33,715 nt of DNA. Source: Lachnospiraceae bacterium. GTDB lineage: Bacteria; Bacillota; Clostridia; Lachnospirales; Lachnospiraceae. Positions within the stretch are counted from its first letter, which is position 1. Every line of letters begins with the position of its first letter. The notes below the pieces were generated by a model. That model was not told where the DNA came from. It saw only the letters and a list, made by a program, of their open reading frames with translations, and did no database searches. The translations under genes and the position numbers were made by a program. Positions 7,226 through 15,369 of this stretch are shown here, piece by piece. The stretch lies in assembly GCA_021153185.1 (NCBI GenBank), contig JAGKTY010000025.1:1-33715 (forward strand), written 5' to 3'.

Positions 7226-9298
7226 TTAACTTTCTTCCACCATTTTATCACGTTTCTCCCGCAAAAGCCATACGCCCAGCGCAATAAAGCATACCGCAGC
7301 CAGACCAAAAACCACAAAGTCAATCCATGTCGCTTTCGCCGTTGCATCGATAAACGGAAGCTTCTCAATCTTGTCTGCATACTTTGAAACAAAAAGCGAT
7401 ATACCATTGTTGCAAAAATGCATCAACATGGAACAGAAGATACTCTTTGAGCGATACGCCGCATACACAAATGCAAGTCCGAGCAGTGATGTCGTGAAAA
7501 ATTTAATCAGGCTCATATGATAAATGCCAAACACCGCACTTGCAATCAAAATTGCAACAACCGGCCTTAATCGGTTTCTGAGCGTTCCAAACAAAAATCC
7601 GCGGAAGAAACACTCTTCCACAATCGCCGGCATAAGTGCGAGCATTAGCAAAATGACCCAAAACGGCTGGTCCATATACGCTGCAAACACTTCCTCTACC
7701 GCCTGCGCGCTTTCCTTCATCGTGCGCATTTGCGAAAGCGGATATGAAAGCATCATGATTCCAATAAAGGTTCCGATCCAAAGTGCAAAGCAGCCGAGTA
7801 CGTGTTTCCCCTTTGGTATCCAAAGCTGATAGAGTGCCCGGAAATCCGTCTTAATATACCAGCCATACAAAAGCGGTACAAAAAGCAGAATGCCCTGTGT
7901 AACAAAAACGCTCCATATACCCATTTTGGCAGAAGCTGCCATACCGAGATACAGCATCAGAAGCAATGAAATACAGCTCATAAATACAGCATCGCCGATT
8001 CCCGGGAACTGTCCCTTTTTCATACTGCTTCGCGGTCTGATCAACTTGACACTTCCAAGTCCTTCGGAAAACAGAACGCTCTCACTATTATAAATCCTTC
8101 CGAGAATCATAACGGTCAGCAACGCATAAATGATATTCATCAGAAGCACAATTGCAATCAACGTGTAATCATACTTAAACGAAAACAGCTTCTTGATAAG
8201 GAGTGATACGTTCACAATCGGAATCAGCGCTGTCTTTGCGTCAAGTTCAATCTTTGGAACCATTGTCACAAAGCTTCCAAACATAAACACAAGCATAATC
8301 GGTGTGGAATAATTATTGGCCTCTTTAAAGCTCTTTGCAAACACACATACGCAAAGACAGACCGCCGTCACAAACAAGGCAAAGGCAAGCATTACAACAA
8401 CCGTTAACAAGGCTGCCGGCAAAAAGGACGCCACATCCACATGAAACGACTCCCCTTCTGCAAGCGTTGTCACCATAAAAATACAGGCACCCGACATGGA
8501 AATCATATTGAGAAGTGCTGAAACACACGCAATCACACTGACTGCCAAAAACTTACTTGTGATCATTTCAAAGTTAGAGACAGGTAACGTTAAAAGCGTT
8601 TCAAGCGTACCTCGCTCCTTTTCTCCCGCAGTCACATCAATCGCCGGATAAATCGCGCCAAGCATAATACTGATAATGATCATCATCGGAATCATCTGTC
8701 CGAGCGAGCTGCCGATGTTTTCTTCCACAGAACTGATTCCTGCAGTTTTGTATTTCACCGGATAAAGAAGCGCATCCTCTCCGAGTTTCAGTGTCTCTAA
8801 GTTCCGCTTGCGCAGATTATCCTGATATTGATTAATCAAATCTTCTACAGCCTTTCTGGCAGCTGACGACATCTGATCGGCATCATAATACGTAACCAGG
8901 AGCTGTCCGTTTAAGTAGACAACACCTTTTTCATCCGTAACAAACCCCTCTTTCCCATCCTTGGCCGGTTTGTATTTCACATACGCATGAATTTTACCTT
9001 CTTCTAACTCTTTTTCCGGATGTTTGCTTTCCACGATTTCAACCTTGTATGTCAAATCATCCTTCTCATCATCAAGCACTCTTTGGAATTCTTCCCTGGC
9101 AGGTACATCACAAAATGCGACCTTATACACAGTTTCTTCCTGATTGGCAATGATGGTACTAAAAAGAAGTGTCATTCCGACAATCATCAAAGGATACAAC
9201 ACAAGCGGAATCACAATCATCATAAACAATGTTTTTTTATCCCGGAAAATATCGGAGATTTCTTTTTTGAACAACGCTTTTACTGCACTGATATTCAT
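7226..9298 (-). CDS. NatB-type ABC permease fused to a CPBP (CAAX/Abi) protease domain
   Basis: A 690-residue polytopic membrane protein. The N-terminal 400 residues are an ABC-2 permease of the NatB/sodium-efflux type: a first helix near residues 25-48, a large extracytoplasmic region, then a cluster of helices around the EKERGTLETLLTLP motif. The C-terminal 200 residues are a CPBP intramembrane protease domain with its glutamate/arginine motif EECFFR (561-566), FGIYH (His594) and HFCNN (His627, Asn630), all intact. Such fusions occur in clostridia; the natural substrate is not known. The gene overlaps the ATPase gene by 4 nt (ATGA). Export of sodium, peptide or another toxic compound is possible, but the sequence does not decide this. 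Confidence 0.88.
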   Translation of the reverse strand: MNISAVKALFKKEISDIFRDKKTLFMMIVIPLVLYPLMIVGMTLLFSTIIANQEETVYKVAFCDVPAREEFQRVLDDEKDDLTYKVEIVESKHPEKELEEGKIHAYVKYKPAKDGKEGFVTDEKGVVYLNGQLLVTYYDADQMSSAARKAVEDLINQYQDNLRKRNLETLKLGEDALLYPVKYKTAGISSVEENIGSSLGQMIPMMIIISIMLGAIYPAIDVTAGEKERGTLETLLTLPVSNFEMITSKFLAVSVIACVSALLNMISMSGACIFMVTTLAEGESFHVDVASFLPAALLTVVVMLAFALFVTAVCLCVCVFAKSFKEANNYSTPIMLVFMFGSFVTMVPKIELDAKTALIPIVNVSLLIKKLFSFKYDYTLIAIVLLMNIIYALLTVMILGRIYNSESVLFSEGLGSVKLIRPRSSMKKGQFPGIGDAVFMSCISLLLMLYLGMAASAKMGIWSVFVTQGILLFVPLLYGWYIKTDFRALYQLWIPKGKHVLGCFALWIGTFIGIMMLSYPLSQMRTMKESAQAVEEVFAAYMDQPFWVILLMLALMPAIVEECFFRGFLFGTLRNRLRPVVAILIASAVFGIYHMSLIKFFTTSLLGLAFVYAAYRSKSIFCSMLMHFCNNGISLFVSKYADKIEKLPFIDATAKATWIDFVVFGLAAVCFIALGVWLLREKRDKMVEES

Positions 9299-10089
9299 TC
9301 TGCCATCTCCTCCGTTTCTTCATTTTGTGCATCCATAATCGCATGGAACGCACTCCGCAAATCCTGAACCTTATAGGCCTCCATCAGCTCATTCGGCGAG
9401 CCCTTTGCGATAATTCTGCCTTTGTCAATCATAATGATACGGTCGCATAAAAACTGTGCCTCTTCCAAATAATGGGTCGAATAAAGCACCGTCTTTTTTC
9501 GCTCCTTTTGCTCTTTCATGAACCGTACAATTGCGTCTGCACTCATAATGTCAAGTCCGAGTGTCGGCTCATCAAAAATATAAATTTCCGGATCGTGAAT
9601 CAGACATCTCGCGATGCTGGCGCGCTGCGTCTGTCCTGTCGAAAGCTTTTCAATGCGGTTGTCGCCAAATTCCTGCATGGAAAGAACCTCAAAAATTTCT
9701 TCCGTCCGCCTCTCAATCACATCCTTCGGCATCTGATATATTTCTCCGAGCATATGCAACATTTCTCTCGTGCTAAACCTGTGATACAGCTTCGTATTGC
9801 CGGAGAGGTAGCCGATGTGCCGTTTGATTTCTACCACATCACGCAGTTCCTCTCCGTCTGCTGATTGAATGCACACAGCGCCGCTTGTCGGTTCCATCAG
9901 TCCGCCAAGCATGCGAAGAAGCGTCGTCTTACCGGCACCGTTTGGTCCCAAAATACCGACAATCTCACCTTCCCCAACGGTAAACGAAATATCATTGACC
10001 GCCAAAAATTCTTCCGTCTTTTTGGTTTTTCCTTTTTTGTCTGCGACATGTTTGACAAATTTTTTACTTAGATTTACTGCCTTGATCAT
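9295..10089 (-). CDS. NatA-type ABC transporter ATP-binding protein
   Basis: The ATPase partner of the fused permease, 264 residues from the chosen ATG at 10089 (MIKAVNLSKKF). It shows the Walker A motif GPNGAGKTT, signature LSTGQTQRASIARC and Walker B/D-loop IYIFDEPTLGLD, plus the switch histidine in LYSTHYLEEA. I preferred the ATG at 10089 over the one at 10110: AGAGGTGG lies 10 nt before it and the protein then begins as most relatives do. The gene overlaps the end of trmD by 26 nt, so it is translated from the rimM-trmD message. The EEFLAVNDISF insertion after the first strand is typical of NatA-like proteins. Substrate unknown. Confidence 0.9.
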   Translation of the reverse strand: MIKAVNLSKKFVKHVADKKGKTKKTEEFLAVNDISFTVGEGEIVGILGPNGAGKTTLLRMLGGLMEPTSGAVCIQSADGEELRDVVEIKRHIGYLSGNTKLYHRFSTREMLHMLGEIYQMPKDVIERRTEEIFEVLSMQEFGDNRIEKLSTGQTQRASIARCLIHDPEIYIFDEPTLGLDIMSADAIVRFMKEQKERKKTVLYSTHYLEEAQFLCDRIIMIDKGRIIAKGSPNELMEAYKVQDLRSAFHAIMDAQNEETEEMAE

Positions 10090-10774
10090 GATTTGCAAGC
10101 CACCTCTCATATAAATCAGGTCTACGTTCTTTGGTACGTTCTATCGACTGCGCAAGCCGCCACTTTTCAATGTTGACATGATGCCCCGAAAGCAACACCG
10201 GCGGAACCGCTTTGTCCATCCAGACTTCCGGTCTTGAATACTGCGGATATTCCAACAGATCATCCTGAAAGGATTCAAATTCTGCCGAAACATCATTGTT
10301 TAAAACGCCCGGTACAAGTCTTGCAATCGCATCAATCATCACCATAGCGGCAAGCTCGCCTCCCGTCAGCACATAATCTCCGATTGACACGTAATCGGTG
10401 ACAACCTCCTCCAAAACACGCTCATCAATTCCTTCATAATGTCCGCACAGCAAAATCAATTCTTCTTCCTTTGCAAATTCCTGCGCCATTTTCTGGTTAA
10501 AAACGCTGCCCTGCGGTGTCACATAAACCGTCCTGATATTCCGTCCTTTGCACACCGCTTTGTGTGCATCATAAACAGGCTGTGCCTGCATCAGCATTCC
10601 GGCACCGCCTCCATACGGATAATCGTCAACTTTTTTATGTTTGCTAATCGTATAGTCCCGGATATTGACCGCATCTAACGAAATGATTTCTTTCTCCATT
10701 GCACGTCCCGTAATGCTTGTTGAAAGACCATTTATGATCATCTCCGGAAACAATGTTAATACATGAAATTTCAT
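10064..10774 (-). CDS. trmD: tRNA (guanine37-N1)-methyltransferase
   Basis: Transfers methyl from SAM to N1 of G37 next to the anticodon and so prevents +1 frameshifting; an essential enzyme of the SPOUT class. At 236 residues it is of usual length. The start FHVLTLFPEMI, the DDYPYGGGAGM loop, LLCGHYEGIDERV and the trefoil-knot segment SIGDYVLTGGELAAM are all present. The ribosome site GGAG lies in the last codons of rimM, and the TAA of rimM is 4 nt before the ATG, which suggests coupling. The C-terminus overlaps natA. Confidence 0.97.
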   Translation of the reverse strand: MKFHVLTLFPEMIINGLSTSITGRAMEKEIISLDAVNIRDYTISKHKKVDDYPYGGGAGMLMQAQPVYDAHKAVCKGRNIRTVYVTPQGSVFNQKMAQEFAKEEELILLCGHYEGIDERVLEEVVTDYVSIGDYVLTGGELAAMVMIDAIARLVPGVLNNDVSAEFESFQDDLLEYPQYSRPEVWMDKAVPPVLLSGHHVNIEKWRLAQSIERTKERRPDLYERWLANHDQGSKSK

Positions 10775-10778
10775 CTAA

Positions 10779-11288
10779 TTACTCCAAAAGGCCATCCATC
10801 ACATGAACCTTTACTTTTCTGTTTGGTATATCTACATCCAGGATACATTCCTTGATTGCCGGAAACAATGCCTCCTGCCCATCGCCCATTTTGACGACAT
10901 AGACATCATTGGCACCTGTCTTAATCACATCACAAATTGTTCCGAGTAATGTACCGTTTTCATCATAAACGCTACAGTCAATCAGGTCTGCGATAAAATA
11001 TTCATCTTTACTGCATTTGACCGCATTTTGACGTGTAACATATAGATTTTTCCCTTTGAATTTTTCTACATCGTTGATGTTATCAAACTCTTTGAATTTT
11101 AAAATGACCAGGCTTTTAAAAAATTTCACACTGCTAATTTCCAATGTAAGCTTTTCTTTTCCTGTGTCCAAAATGACTTCTTTTAATTTTTTGAAGCGCC
11201 TTACATCATCCGTCGTCGGAAAAACCTTCACTTCCCCTCTGACGCCATGCGTTGACGTAATCGCTCCAACCTGCAACAACTCTTCCAT
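10779..11288 (-). CDS. rimM: 16S rRNA processing protein RimM
   Basis: Assembly factor that binds ribosomal protein S19 and helps mature the head of the 30S subunit. The frame can be extended to 11342, but I chose ATG 11288 because GGAG lies 6 nt upstream and the product then has the normal form: 169 residues starting MEELLQVGAITSTHGVRGEV. The N-terminal RimM beta-barrel ends near residue 90, and a PRC-barrel domain follows (YFIADLIDCSVYDENG, GANDVYVV, EALFPAIKECI). A strong terminator separates it from khpA, so transcription must come from read-through or from a promoter I could not place with confidence. Confidence 0.94.
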   Translation of the reverse strand: MEELLQVGAITSTHGVRGEVKVFPTTDDVRRFKKLKEVILDTGKEKLTLEISSVKFFKSLVILKFKEFDNINDVEKFKGKNLYVTRQNAVKCSKDEYFIADLIDCSVYDENGTLLGTICDVIKTGANDVYVVKMGDGQEALFPAIKECILDVDIPNRKVKVHVMDGLLE

Positions 11289-11375
11289 ATGCTTCTCCAT
11301 ATTACATGCAAATTGATTAGCAGTCGTCAAATGTCCATTCATGCAAGCATGATGGCCATTTTCCTCGTTGCCCTA

Positions 11376-11406
11376 ACAAAAAGCGGGATAGCCAAAACTA
11401 TCCCGC
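11376..11406 (-). terminator. Terminator between khpA and rimM
   Basis: On the minus strand GCGGGATAG and CTATCCCGC (11398-11406 and 11383-11391) form a perfect 9-bp stem with a 6-nt loop, followed by TTTTTG. It begins 8 nt after the khpA stop codon. It should reduce transcription of rimM, trmD and the ABC genes relative to rpsP and khpA. Confidence 0.85.
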
Positions 11407-11413
11407 AATATCT

Positions 11414-11641
11414 TTAGACGATTTCCACGTCTACACGTTTGCTCTCACCTAATGAAGCTGCTTTTACAACAGAGCGGATTGCTTTTGCAATACGTCCCTG
11501 CTTACCAATTACTTTTCCCATATCAGAAGGATCCACGTGAAGCTCTACAACGATAGATTTTCCTTCTTCCTTCTGTGTTACTACAACTTCATCCGGATGA
11601 TCAACCAATGCCTTAGCGATTACTTCCACTAATTCCTTCAT
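11414..11641 (-). CDS. khpA: KH-domain RNA-binding protein KhpA (YlqC)
   Basis: A 75-residue protein consisting of one KH domain with the expected loop GKVIGKQGRIAKAIR. In other Firmicutes KhpA pairs with KhpB/Jag to bind RNA and influence cell elongation and division. It follows rpsP by 45 nt, has a GGAGGTGG-type ribosome site, and is followed directly by a terminator. This is its usual position between rpsP and rimM. Confidence 0.95.
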   Translation of the reverse strand: MKELVEVIAKALVDHPDEVVVTQKEEGKSIVVELHVDPSDMGKVIGKQGRIAKAIRSVVKAASLGESKRVDVEIV

Positions 11642-11686
11642 AATCCACCTCCAAATGTGTCGACAAATTCAATGACAACCAGCGAA

Positions 11687-11932
11687 TTATTTCTGAATTC
11701 CAGCGTTTTTGAATAATCTAGCTACAACTTCTGTTGGCTGAGCACCTGTTGCTAACCATTTTTTAGCTGCCTCTTCATCTACTGTGAATGCATAAGGCTC
11801 AACGTTTGGATTGTATGTTCCAATCTCCTCGATGAAACGACCGTCTCTTGGGCTTCTTGAGTCAGCTACGATAACTCTATAGATTGGATTTCTCTTCTGT
11901 CCCATTCTTCTTAATCTGATTTTTACTGCCAT
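11687..11932 (-). CDS. rpsP: 30S ribosomal protein S16
   Basis: An 81-residue S16 with the characteristic start MAVKIRLRRMGQKRNPIYRV, the IVADSRSPRDGRFIEEIG segment and GAQPTEVVARLFKNAG near the end. It stabilises the 5' and central domains of 16S rRNA. The ribosome site GGAGGTAAC is strong. The spacing to ffh is 46 nt and no terminator lies between them. Confidence 0.98.
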   Translation of the reverse strand: MAVKIRLRRMGQKRNPIYRVIVADSRSPRDGRFIEEIGTYNPNVEPYAFTVDEEAAKKWLATGAQPTEVVARLFKNAGIQK

Positions 11933-11978
11933 GTTTGTTACCTCCGTAAATGTAAAAATTATATGAAAAATATTTTAT

Positions 11979-13334
11979 CTAAAAAGGAAGTCGGAACTTA
12001 CCTTTTTTTCCCATGCCTCCCATCATACCAGGCATTTTCTTCATCATCTTCTGACTCTGTTCAAACTGCTTGATAAAACGGTTTACTGTGGCGATATCAA
12101 CGCCAGCGCCTTTTGCAATGCGGTGCTTACGGCTTGGATTTAACACCTTAGGATTGCGCCGTTCCTCTACGGTCATCGAAAGTACGATTGCCTCCATACG
12201 CGCAATCTGCTTCTCGTCAATCATAGATTCCAAATCTGCGCCGCCTAAATTCATGCCCATGCCGGGCAGCATACTTAGTATAGAAGAAATACCACCCATA
12301 TTGCGCATCTGCTTCATGCTCTCTAAGTAATCCTCAAAATCGAATTTACCCTTCTGCATGCGCTTTGCCATCTCTTTTTCTTTTTCTTCATCGATATCGA
12401 TGGCTTCCTGCGCTTTTTCTATGAGACTGAGCACATCGCCCATACCGAGAATCCGGTTTGCCATACGGTCCGGATAAAACTGCTCCAAATCAGAGAGCTT
12501 TTCACCCATACCGGCATAAAAGATTGGCTTGCCTGTGACGGCCTTAACGGATAACGCAGCACCACCTCTTGAATCACCGTCAACCTTGGAAAGAATGACG
12601 CCGTCTATGCCGACCTTTTCATCAAATTCCTTCGCCACATTGACAGCATCCTGACCGGTCATGACATCGACTACCAAAATCGTCTGATGCACTGTGACCG
12701 CCTCTTTGATGTGCGCCAGTTCTTCCATCATCGTCTCATCGATGTGAAGGCGTCCCGCCGTATCCAAAATGACGACGTTAAAATTGTTTTTGGCAGCATG
12801 CTCATATGCCGCCTTGGCGATATCGACCGGATTATGTCCGTCCCCCATCGAGAAGACTTCAACACCTTGTTTCTCGCCGTTGACCTGAAGCTGTTTAATC
12901 GCAGCCGGTCTGTATACATCACAAGCTACAAGCAAACTCTTTTTGCCTTTTTGTTTGAATTTGCCGGCAAGCTTGGCTGTTGTCGTTGTTTTACCTGCAC
13001 CCTGCAGACCGCACATCATAATGACAGTAATGGCTTTGCCGGGCTGAAATTGAATCTCAGCACCTTCACTTCCCATCAGATTGACAAGCTCTTCATTGAC
13101 AATCTTGATGACCATCTGCCCCGGATTGAGTCCGTTCATCACGTCCGCTCCGACAGCGCGCTCTTCCACGGTCTTAATAAACTGTTTCACGACCTTAAAA
13201 TTGACATCCGCCTCAAGAAGTGCCATCTTGACTTCTTTGCAGGCAGCCTTGACATCCGCTTCCGTCAGTCTGCCTTTGCTTCTAAGGCCTTTAAATACAT
13301 TTTGCAGTTTGTCAGTCAAACTTTCAAATGCCAT
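11979..13334 (-). CDS. ffh: Signal recognition particle protein Ffh
   Basis: The GTPase and signal-sequence-binding subunit of the SRP, 451 residues. It has the N domain (1-85) and the G domain with GLQGAGKT (109-116), DTAGR and SKVDGDSRGG. The methionine-rich M domain follows from about residue 320 (MAKRMQKGKFDFEDYLESMK, then LSMLPGMG) with the SRP-RNA-binding segment RKHRIAKGAG. Its receptor FtsY is encoded at 26.3-27.3 kb. It starts 3 nt after the ylxM stop codon and its ribosome site lies within the end of ylxM, so the two are probably coupled. Confidence 0.98.
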   Translation of the reverse strand: MAFESLTDKLQNVFKGLRSKGRLTEADVKAACKEVKMALLEADVNFKVVKQFIKTVEERAVGADVMNGLNPGQMVIKIVNEELVNLMGSEGAEIQFQPGKAITVIMMCGLQGAGKTTTTAKLAGKFKQKGKKSLLVACDVYRPAAIKQLQVNGEKQGVEVFSMGDGHNPVDIAKAAYEHAAKNNFNVVILDTAGRLHIDETMMEELAHIKEAVTVHQTILVVDVMTGQDAVNVAKEFDEKVGIDGVILSKVDGDSRGGAALSVKAVTGKPIFYAGMGEKLSDLEQFYPDRMANRILGMGDVLSLIEKAQEAIDIDEEKEKEMAKRMQKGKFDFEDYLESMKQMRNMGGISSILSMLPGMGMNLGGADLESMIDEKQIARMEAIVLSMTVEERRNPKVLNPSRKHRIAKGAGVDIATVNRFIKQFEQSQKMMKKMPGMMGGMGKKGKFRLPF

Positions 13335-13337
13335 CTG

Positions 13338-13652
13338 CTACAGTTCCTCCAAAATTTCGCCTGCCATCTGTTTGATTGTAGGCAAATCATCACAAGTCTG
13401 GATTGCTTCTACGGTTTCTTTCACCTTGCCAAACCGGGCAACAAGCTGTAATTTCGATTCATACTCTTCCAGTGTTTTATCGCAGCGTTTCATCAAATCG
13501 TGTACGCCCTGTCTTGAAATCCCATATTCCGATGCAAGCTCTGAGAGCGACATATCGTTAAACACCGCATCCTCATACACACGCCTCTGGTGTTCTGTCA
13601 AAAGCTCACCATAGAAATCATATAGCATACACTGTCTGGCAATTTTTTCCAT
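13338..13652 (-). CDS. ylxM: YlxM, SRP-associated helix-turn-helix protein
   Basis: A 104-residue protein from the chosen ATG at 13652 (MEKIARQCMLYDFYG). It has the YlxM hallmark segments GELLTEHQRRVYEDAVFND and LSELASEYGISRQGVHDLMKR, a sigma-70 region-4-like helix-turn-helix. In streptococci YlxM binds the SRP and modulates it. Longer starts up to 13712 would fall upstream of the predicted transcription start and are rejected. It is the first gene of the ylxM-ffh-rpsP-khpA unit. Confidence 0.93.
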   Translation of the reverse strand: MEKIARQCMLYDFYGELLTEHQRRVYEDAVFNDMSLSELASEYGISRQGVHDLMKRCDKTLEEYESKLQLVARFGKVKETVEAIQTCDDLPTIKQMAGEILEEL

Positions 13653-13658
13653 AACAAA

Positions 13659-13709
13659 ACAGTCCTTTCCTAAGACCTTGTTTATCATACAAGATTCCGA
13701 AAGGACTGT
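13659..13709. repeat. 11-bp inverted repeat around the ylxM promoter
   Basis: ACAGTCCTTTC at 13659-13669 is perfectly inverted at 13699-13709 (GAAAGGACTGT), separated by 29 bp. One arm overlaps the ylxM ribosome site. The other lies next to and partly inside the -35, upstream of the transcription start. It therefore cannot fold in the mRNA, and a DNA-level role such as repressor looping or dimer binding is more likely. Confidence 0.5.
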
Positions 13710-13712
13710 CAA
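13684..13712 (-). promoter_or_regulatory. Promoter of the ylxM-ffh operon
   Basis: TTGACA (13707-13712) and TATGAT (13684-13689) are spaced by exactly 17 bp on the minus strand. The transcription start is expected near 13677, about 25 nt before the ylxM ATG. Confidence 0.82.
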
Positions 13713-13776
13713 GTATTTTTTCTTTACATTTTAATCATATCTGTTATGAAATCGTTTTCACACGTAAATCAGGCAT

Positions 13777-15198
13777 TTATTCACGGTACCGATACTTCAT
13801 CGTAAGGATTCTCTTCACGCTCTCATCAATTCTTTCTTCAGTGAGCTCACCGTTTTTGACTGCAGTCAAAATGCCCTGGTATGCCTTTTTAAAATCTTTT
13901 GGCACAAGAAGCATATCCATACCGGCCGAAATCGCCATAACAGAAGCCTCATCCGGTGCATAGCCTGCCACTGCCCCTTTGTTCATCACATCCGTCACCA
14001 GTACGCCGTCATACGCAAACGTATCACGCAAAATGCCTGTCACAATGTCCTCTGACAGGCAGCTCGGAAGTCCGTCATCGGTTACCCCCGTCAAAATCGT
14101 CTGTCCGACCATAATCATTTCTGCGCCGTTTTGGCATCCCTTTTCAAACGGAACAAACGCGTATGCACGAAGTTCCTCTAAACTAAGGTCAACTTCCACA
14201 AAGCCTTTGTGCGGGTCTTTGCTTGTCAGCGCATAGCCCGGGAAATGCTTGAGGCATCCGGCAACCTGATGATTGTTTAACCCTTTTAAAAACTGCTCAT
14301 CCATCTCCCATACAAGATTTGGTGCCTCTCCGAAAGAGCGTTTGGCCATAAACTGATTATTCGTATCAACAAGCACATCCGCAACCGGCGCAAAATCCAA
14401 ATTGAATCCAAGCTCCGATAAATACGTACCGATTGTCTCACCTGCCTCAAGCGCCACTGCCTTATCTCCCGCCGCACCAATGTCCGACATATTATCTACC
14501 TTTGTCGCCTTCATCGGCCTGTAATTGGCAACTCTGGCAAGTTCTCCGCCTTCCTCATCAATTGCAAGGAATATCGGCACCTCACTCTGATCTGCCACAT
14601 ATTTCTTTGTATTGGTAAGAAGCGCCGTCACCTGATTAACTGAAGCGATGTTTTTGTCATAATAAATCACGCCGCCGACAGGATATTGCTTCAGCGCATT
14701 GCGCGTTTTTTCTTTTGCTTCTCCGACAACCGATTTATGTCCCGTGAGTGCTTCCGGTGTGATAATAAAAAGCTGTGCAACCTTTTGTTCAAGCGACATC
14801 TGTGATAGCTGCTCATCTGCCCAGGCAAGTGCACGCGCATCCTTTGGCCTTGCTTCACTTGATAACGCTTCATTGGCTGAGACCTCCGCTTCATTTTGTG
14901 AAATGCTCACATCCCCTGCTTCTTCCTGCTGCGGCTCTTCCTGCTGCGACTCTTCTGCGCTCATTTCCTCTTGCTCGTTTTGTACCTCTTTTGGTACTTC
15001 AACCACGACCGTCTCCGCCGGCTTCTCCGGTTCTACAGTCTGCTGTACTTGTTCTTTTTGGGTGTGCTTTGCAAGAATCGAGCCGATTACGCAGCCAATG
15101 CCGCCTACAACCAGCACAATTGCAATAAAAAAAACGCACACAATTGCAATTGCCTTACGCTGTTCTCTTTTTCCCTTTGTACCCTTTTCTTTGTCCAT
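13777..15198 (-). CDS. Membrane-anchored GH3 glycosidase, NagZ-like
   Basis: A 473-residue protein with a cytoplasmic basic start, one membrane helix (about 15-43), an acidic Glu/Gln-rich linker (about 50-120) and an extracellular family 3 glycoside hydrolase domain. Recognisable motifs are AIDEEGGELARV, LDFAPVADV, KRSFG, KHFPG (317-321), the Asp-Pro-His dyad (Asp328, His330) and VTDVMNK with the likely nucleophile Asp403. The expected role is beta-N-acetylhexosaminidase action on peptidoglycan sugars. The usual KHFPGHGDT is KHFPGYALT here, so one conserved histidine is absent although the dyad remains. ATG 15198 was chosen because GAGGT lies just upstream and the -10 box overlaps the longer start options. 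Confidence 0.87.
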   Translation of the reverse strand: MDKEKGTKGKREQRKAIAIVCVFFIAIVLVVGGIGCVIGSILAKHTQKEQVQQTVEPEKPAETVVVEVPKEVQNEQEEMSAEESQQEEPQQEEAGDVSISQNEAEVSANEALSSEARPKDARALAWADEQLSQMSLEQKVAQLFIITPEALTGHKSVVGEAKEKTRNALKQYPVGGVIYYDKNIASVNQVTALLTNTKKYVADQSEVPIFLAIDEEGGELARVANYRPMKATKVDNMSDIGAAGDKAVALEAGETIGTYLSELGFNLDFAPVADVLVDTNNQFMAKRSFGEAPNLVWEMDEQFLKGLNNHQVAGCLKHFPGYALTSKDPHKGFVEVDLSLEELRAYAFVPFEKGCQNGAEMIMVGQTILTGVTDDGLPSCLSEDIVTGILRDTFAYDGVLVTDVMNKGAVAGYAPDEASVMAISAGMDMLLVPKDFKKAYQGILTAVKNGELTEERIDESVKRILTMKYRYRE

Positions 15199-15247
15199 TT
15201 TATACCTCAAACCAAATCGTTTTTTCTGTCTGATTCGTCCCTTTTTC

Positions 15248-15276
15248 ATTATAGCAAACACTTCCCGGATTTGCCA
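15248..15276 (-). promoter_or_regulatory. Candidate promoter of the GH3 gene
   Basis: A consensus -10 TATAAT (15248-15253) lies 17 bp from a weak -35 TGGCAA (15271-15276) on the minus strand. It excludes the upstream ATG at 15249 as the translation start. Confidence 0.55.
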
Positions 15277-15295
15277 CATTTTCTTCGAAGATACC

Positions 15296-15323
15296 TTGCA
15301 TTTTTCACAACTTGTGCTATCAT
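15296..15323 (+). promoter_or_regulatory. Candidate promoter of the DUF815 ATPase gene
   Basis: TTGCAT (15296-15301) and TATCAT (15318-15323) are spaced by 16 bp on the plus strand. This gives a leader of about 40 nt before the ATG at 15370. It is back to back with the GH3 promoter. Confidence 0.5.
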
Positions 15324-15369
15324 TTATCCTATCGTATACCGTATGATGTATTTACACAGGGAGGAAACC

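Noticed and set aside
11301..11330. Promoter-like TTGACG-18-TGTAAT just upstream of rimM on the minus strand
   Set aside because: Its start site would fall about 6 nt before the chosen ATG, downstream of the ribosome site, so it could not make a normal rimM message.
10779..11342. Longer rimM frame beginning at 11342
   Set aside because: The added 18 residues are not RimM-like and the nearest Shine-Dalgarno match is too far away; the ATG at 11288 gives the normal length.
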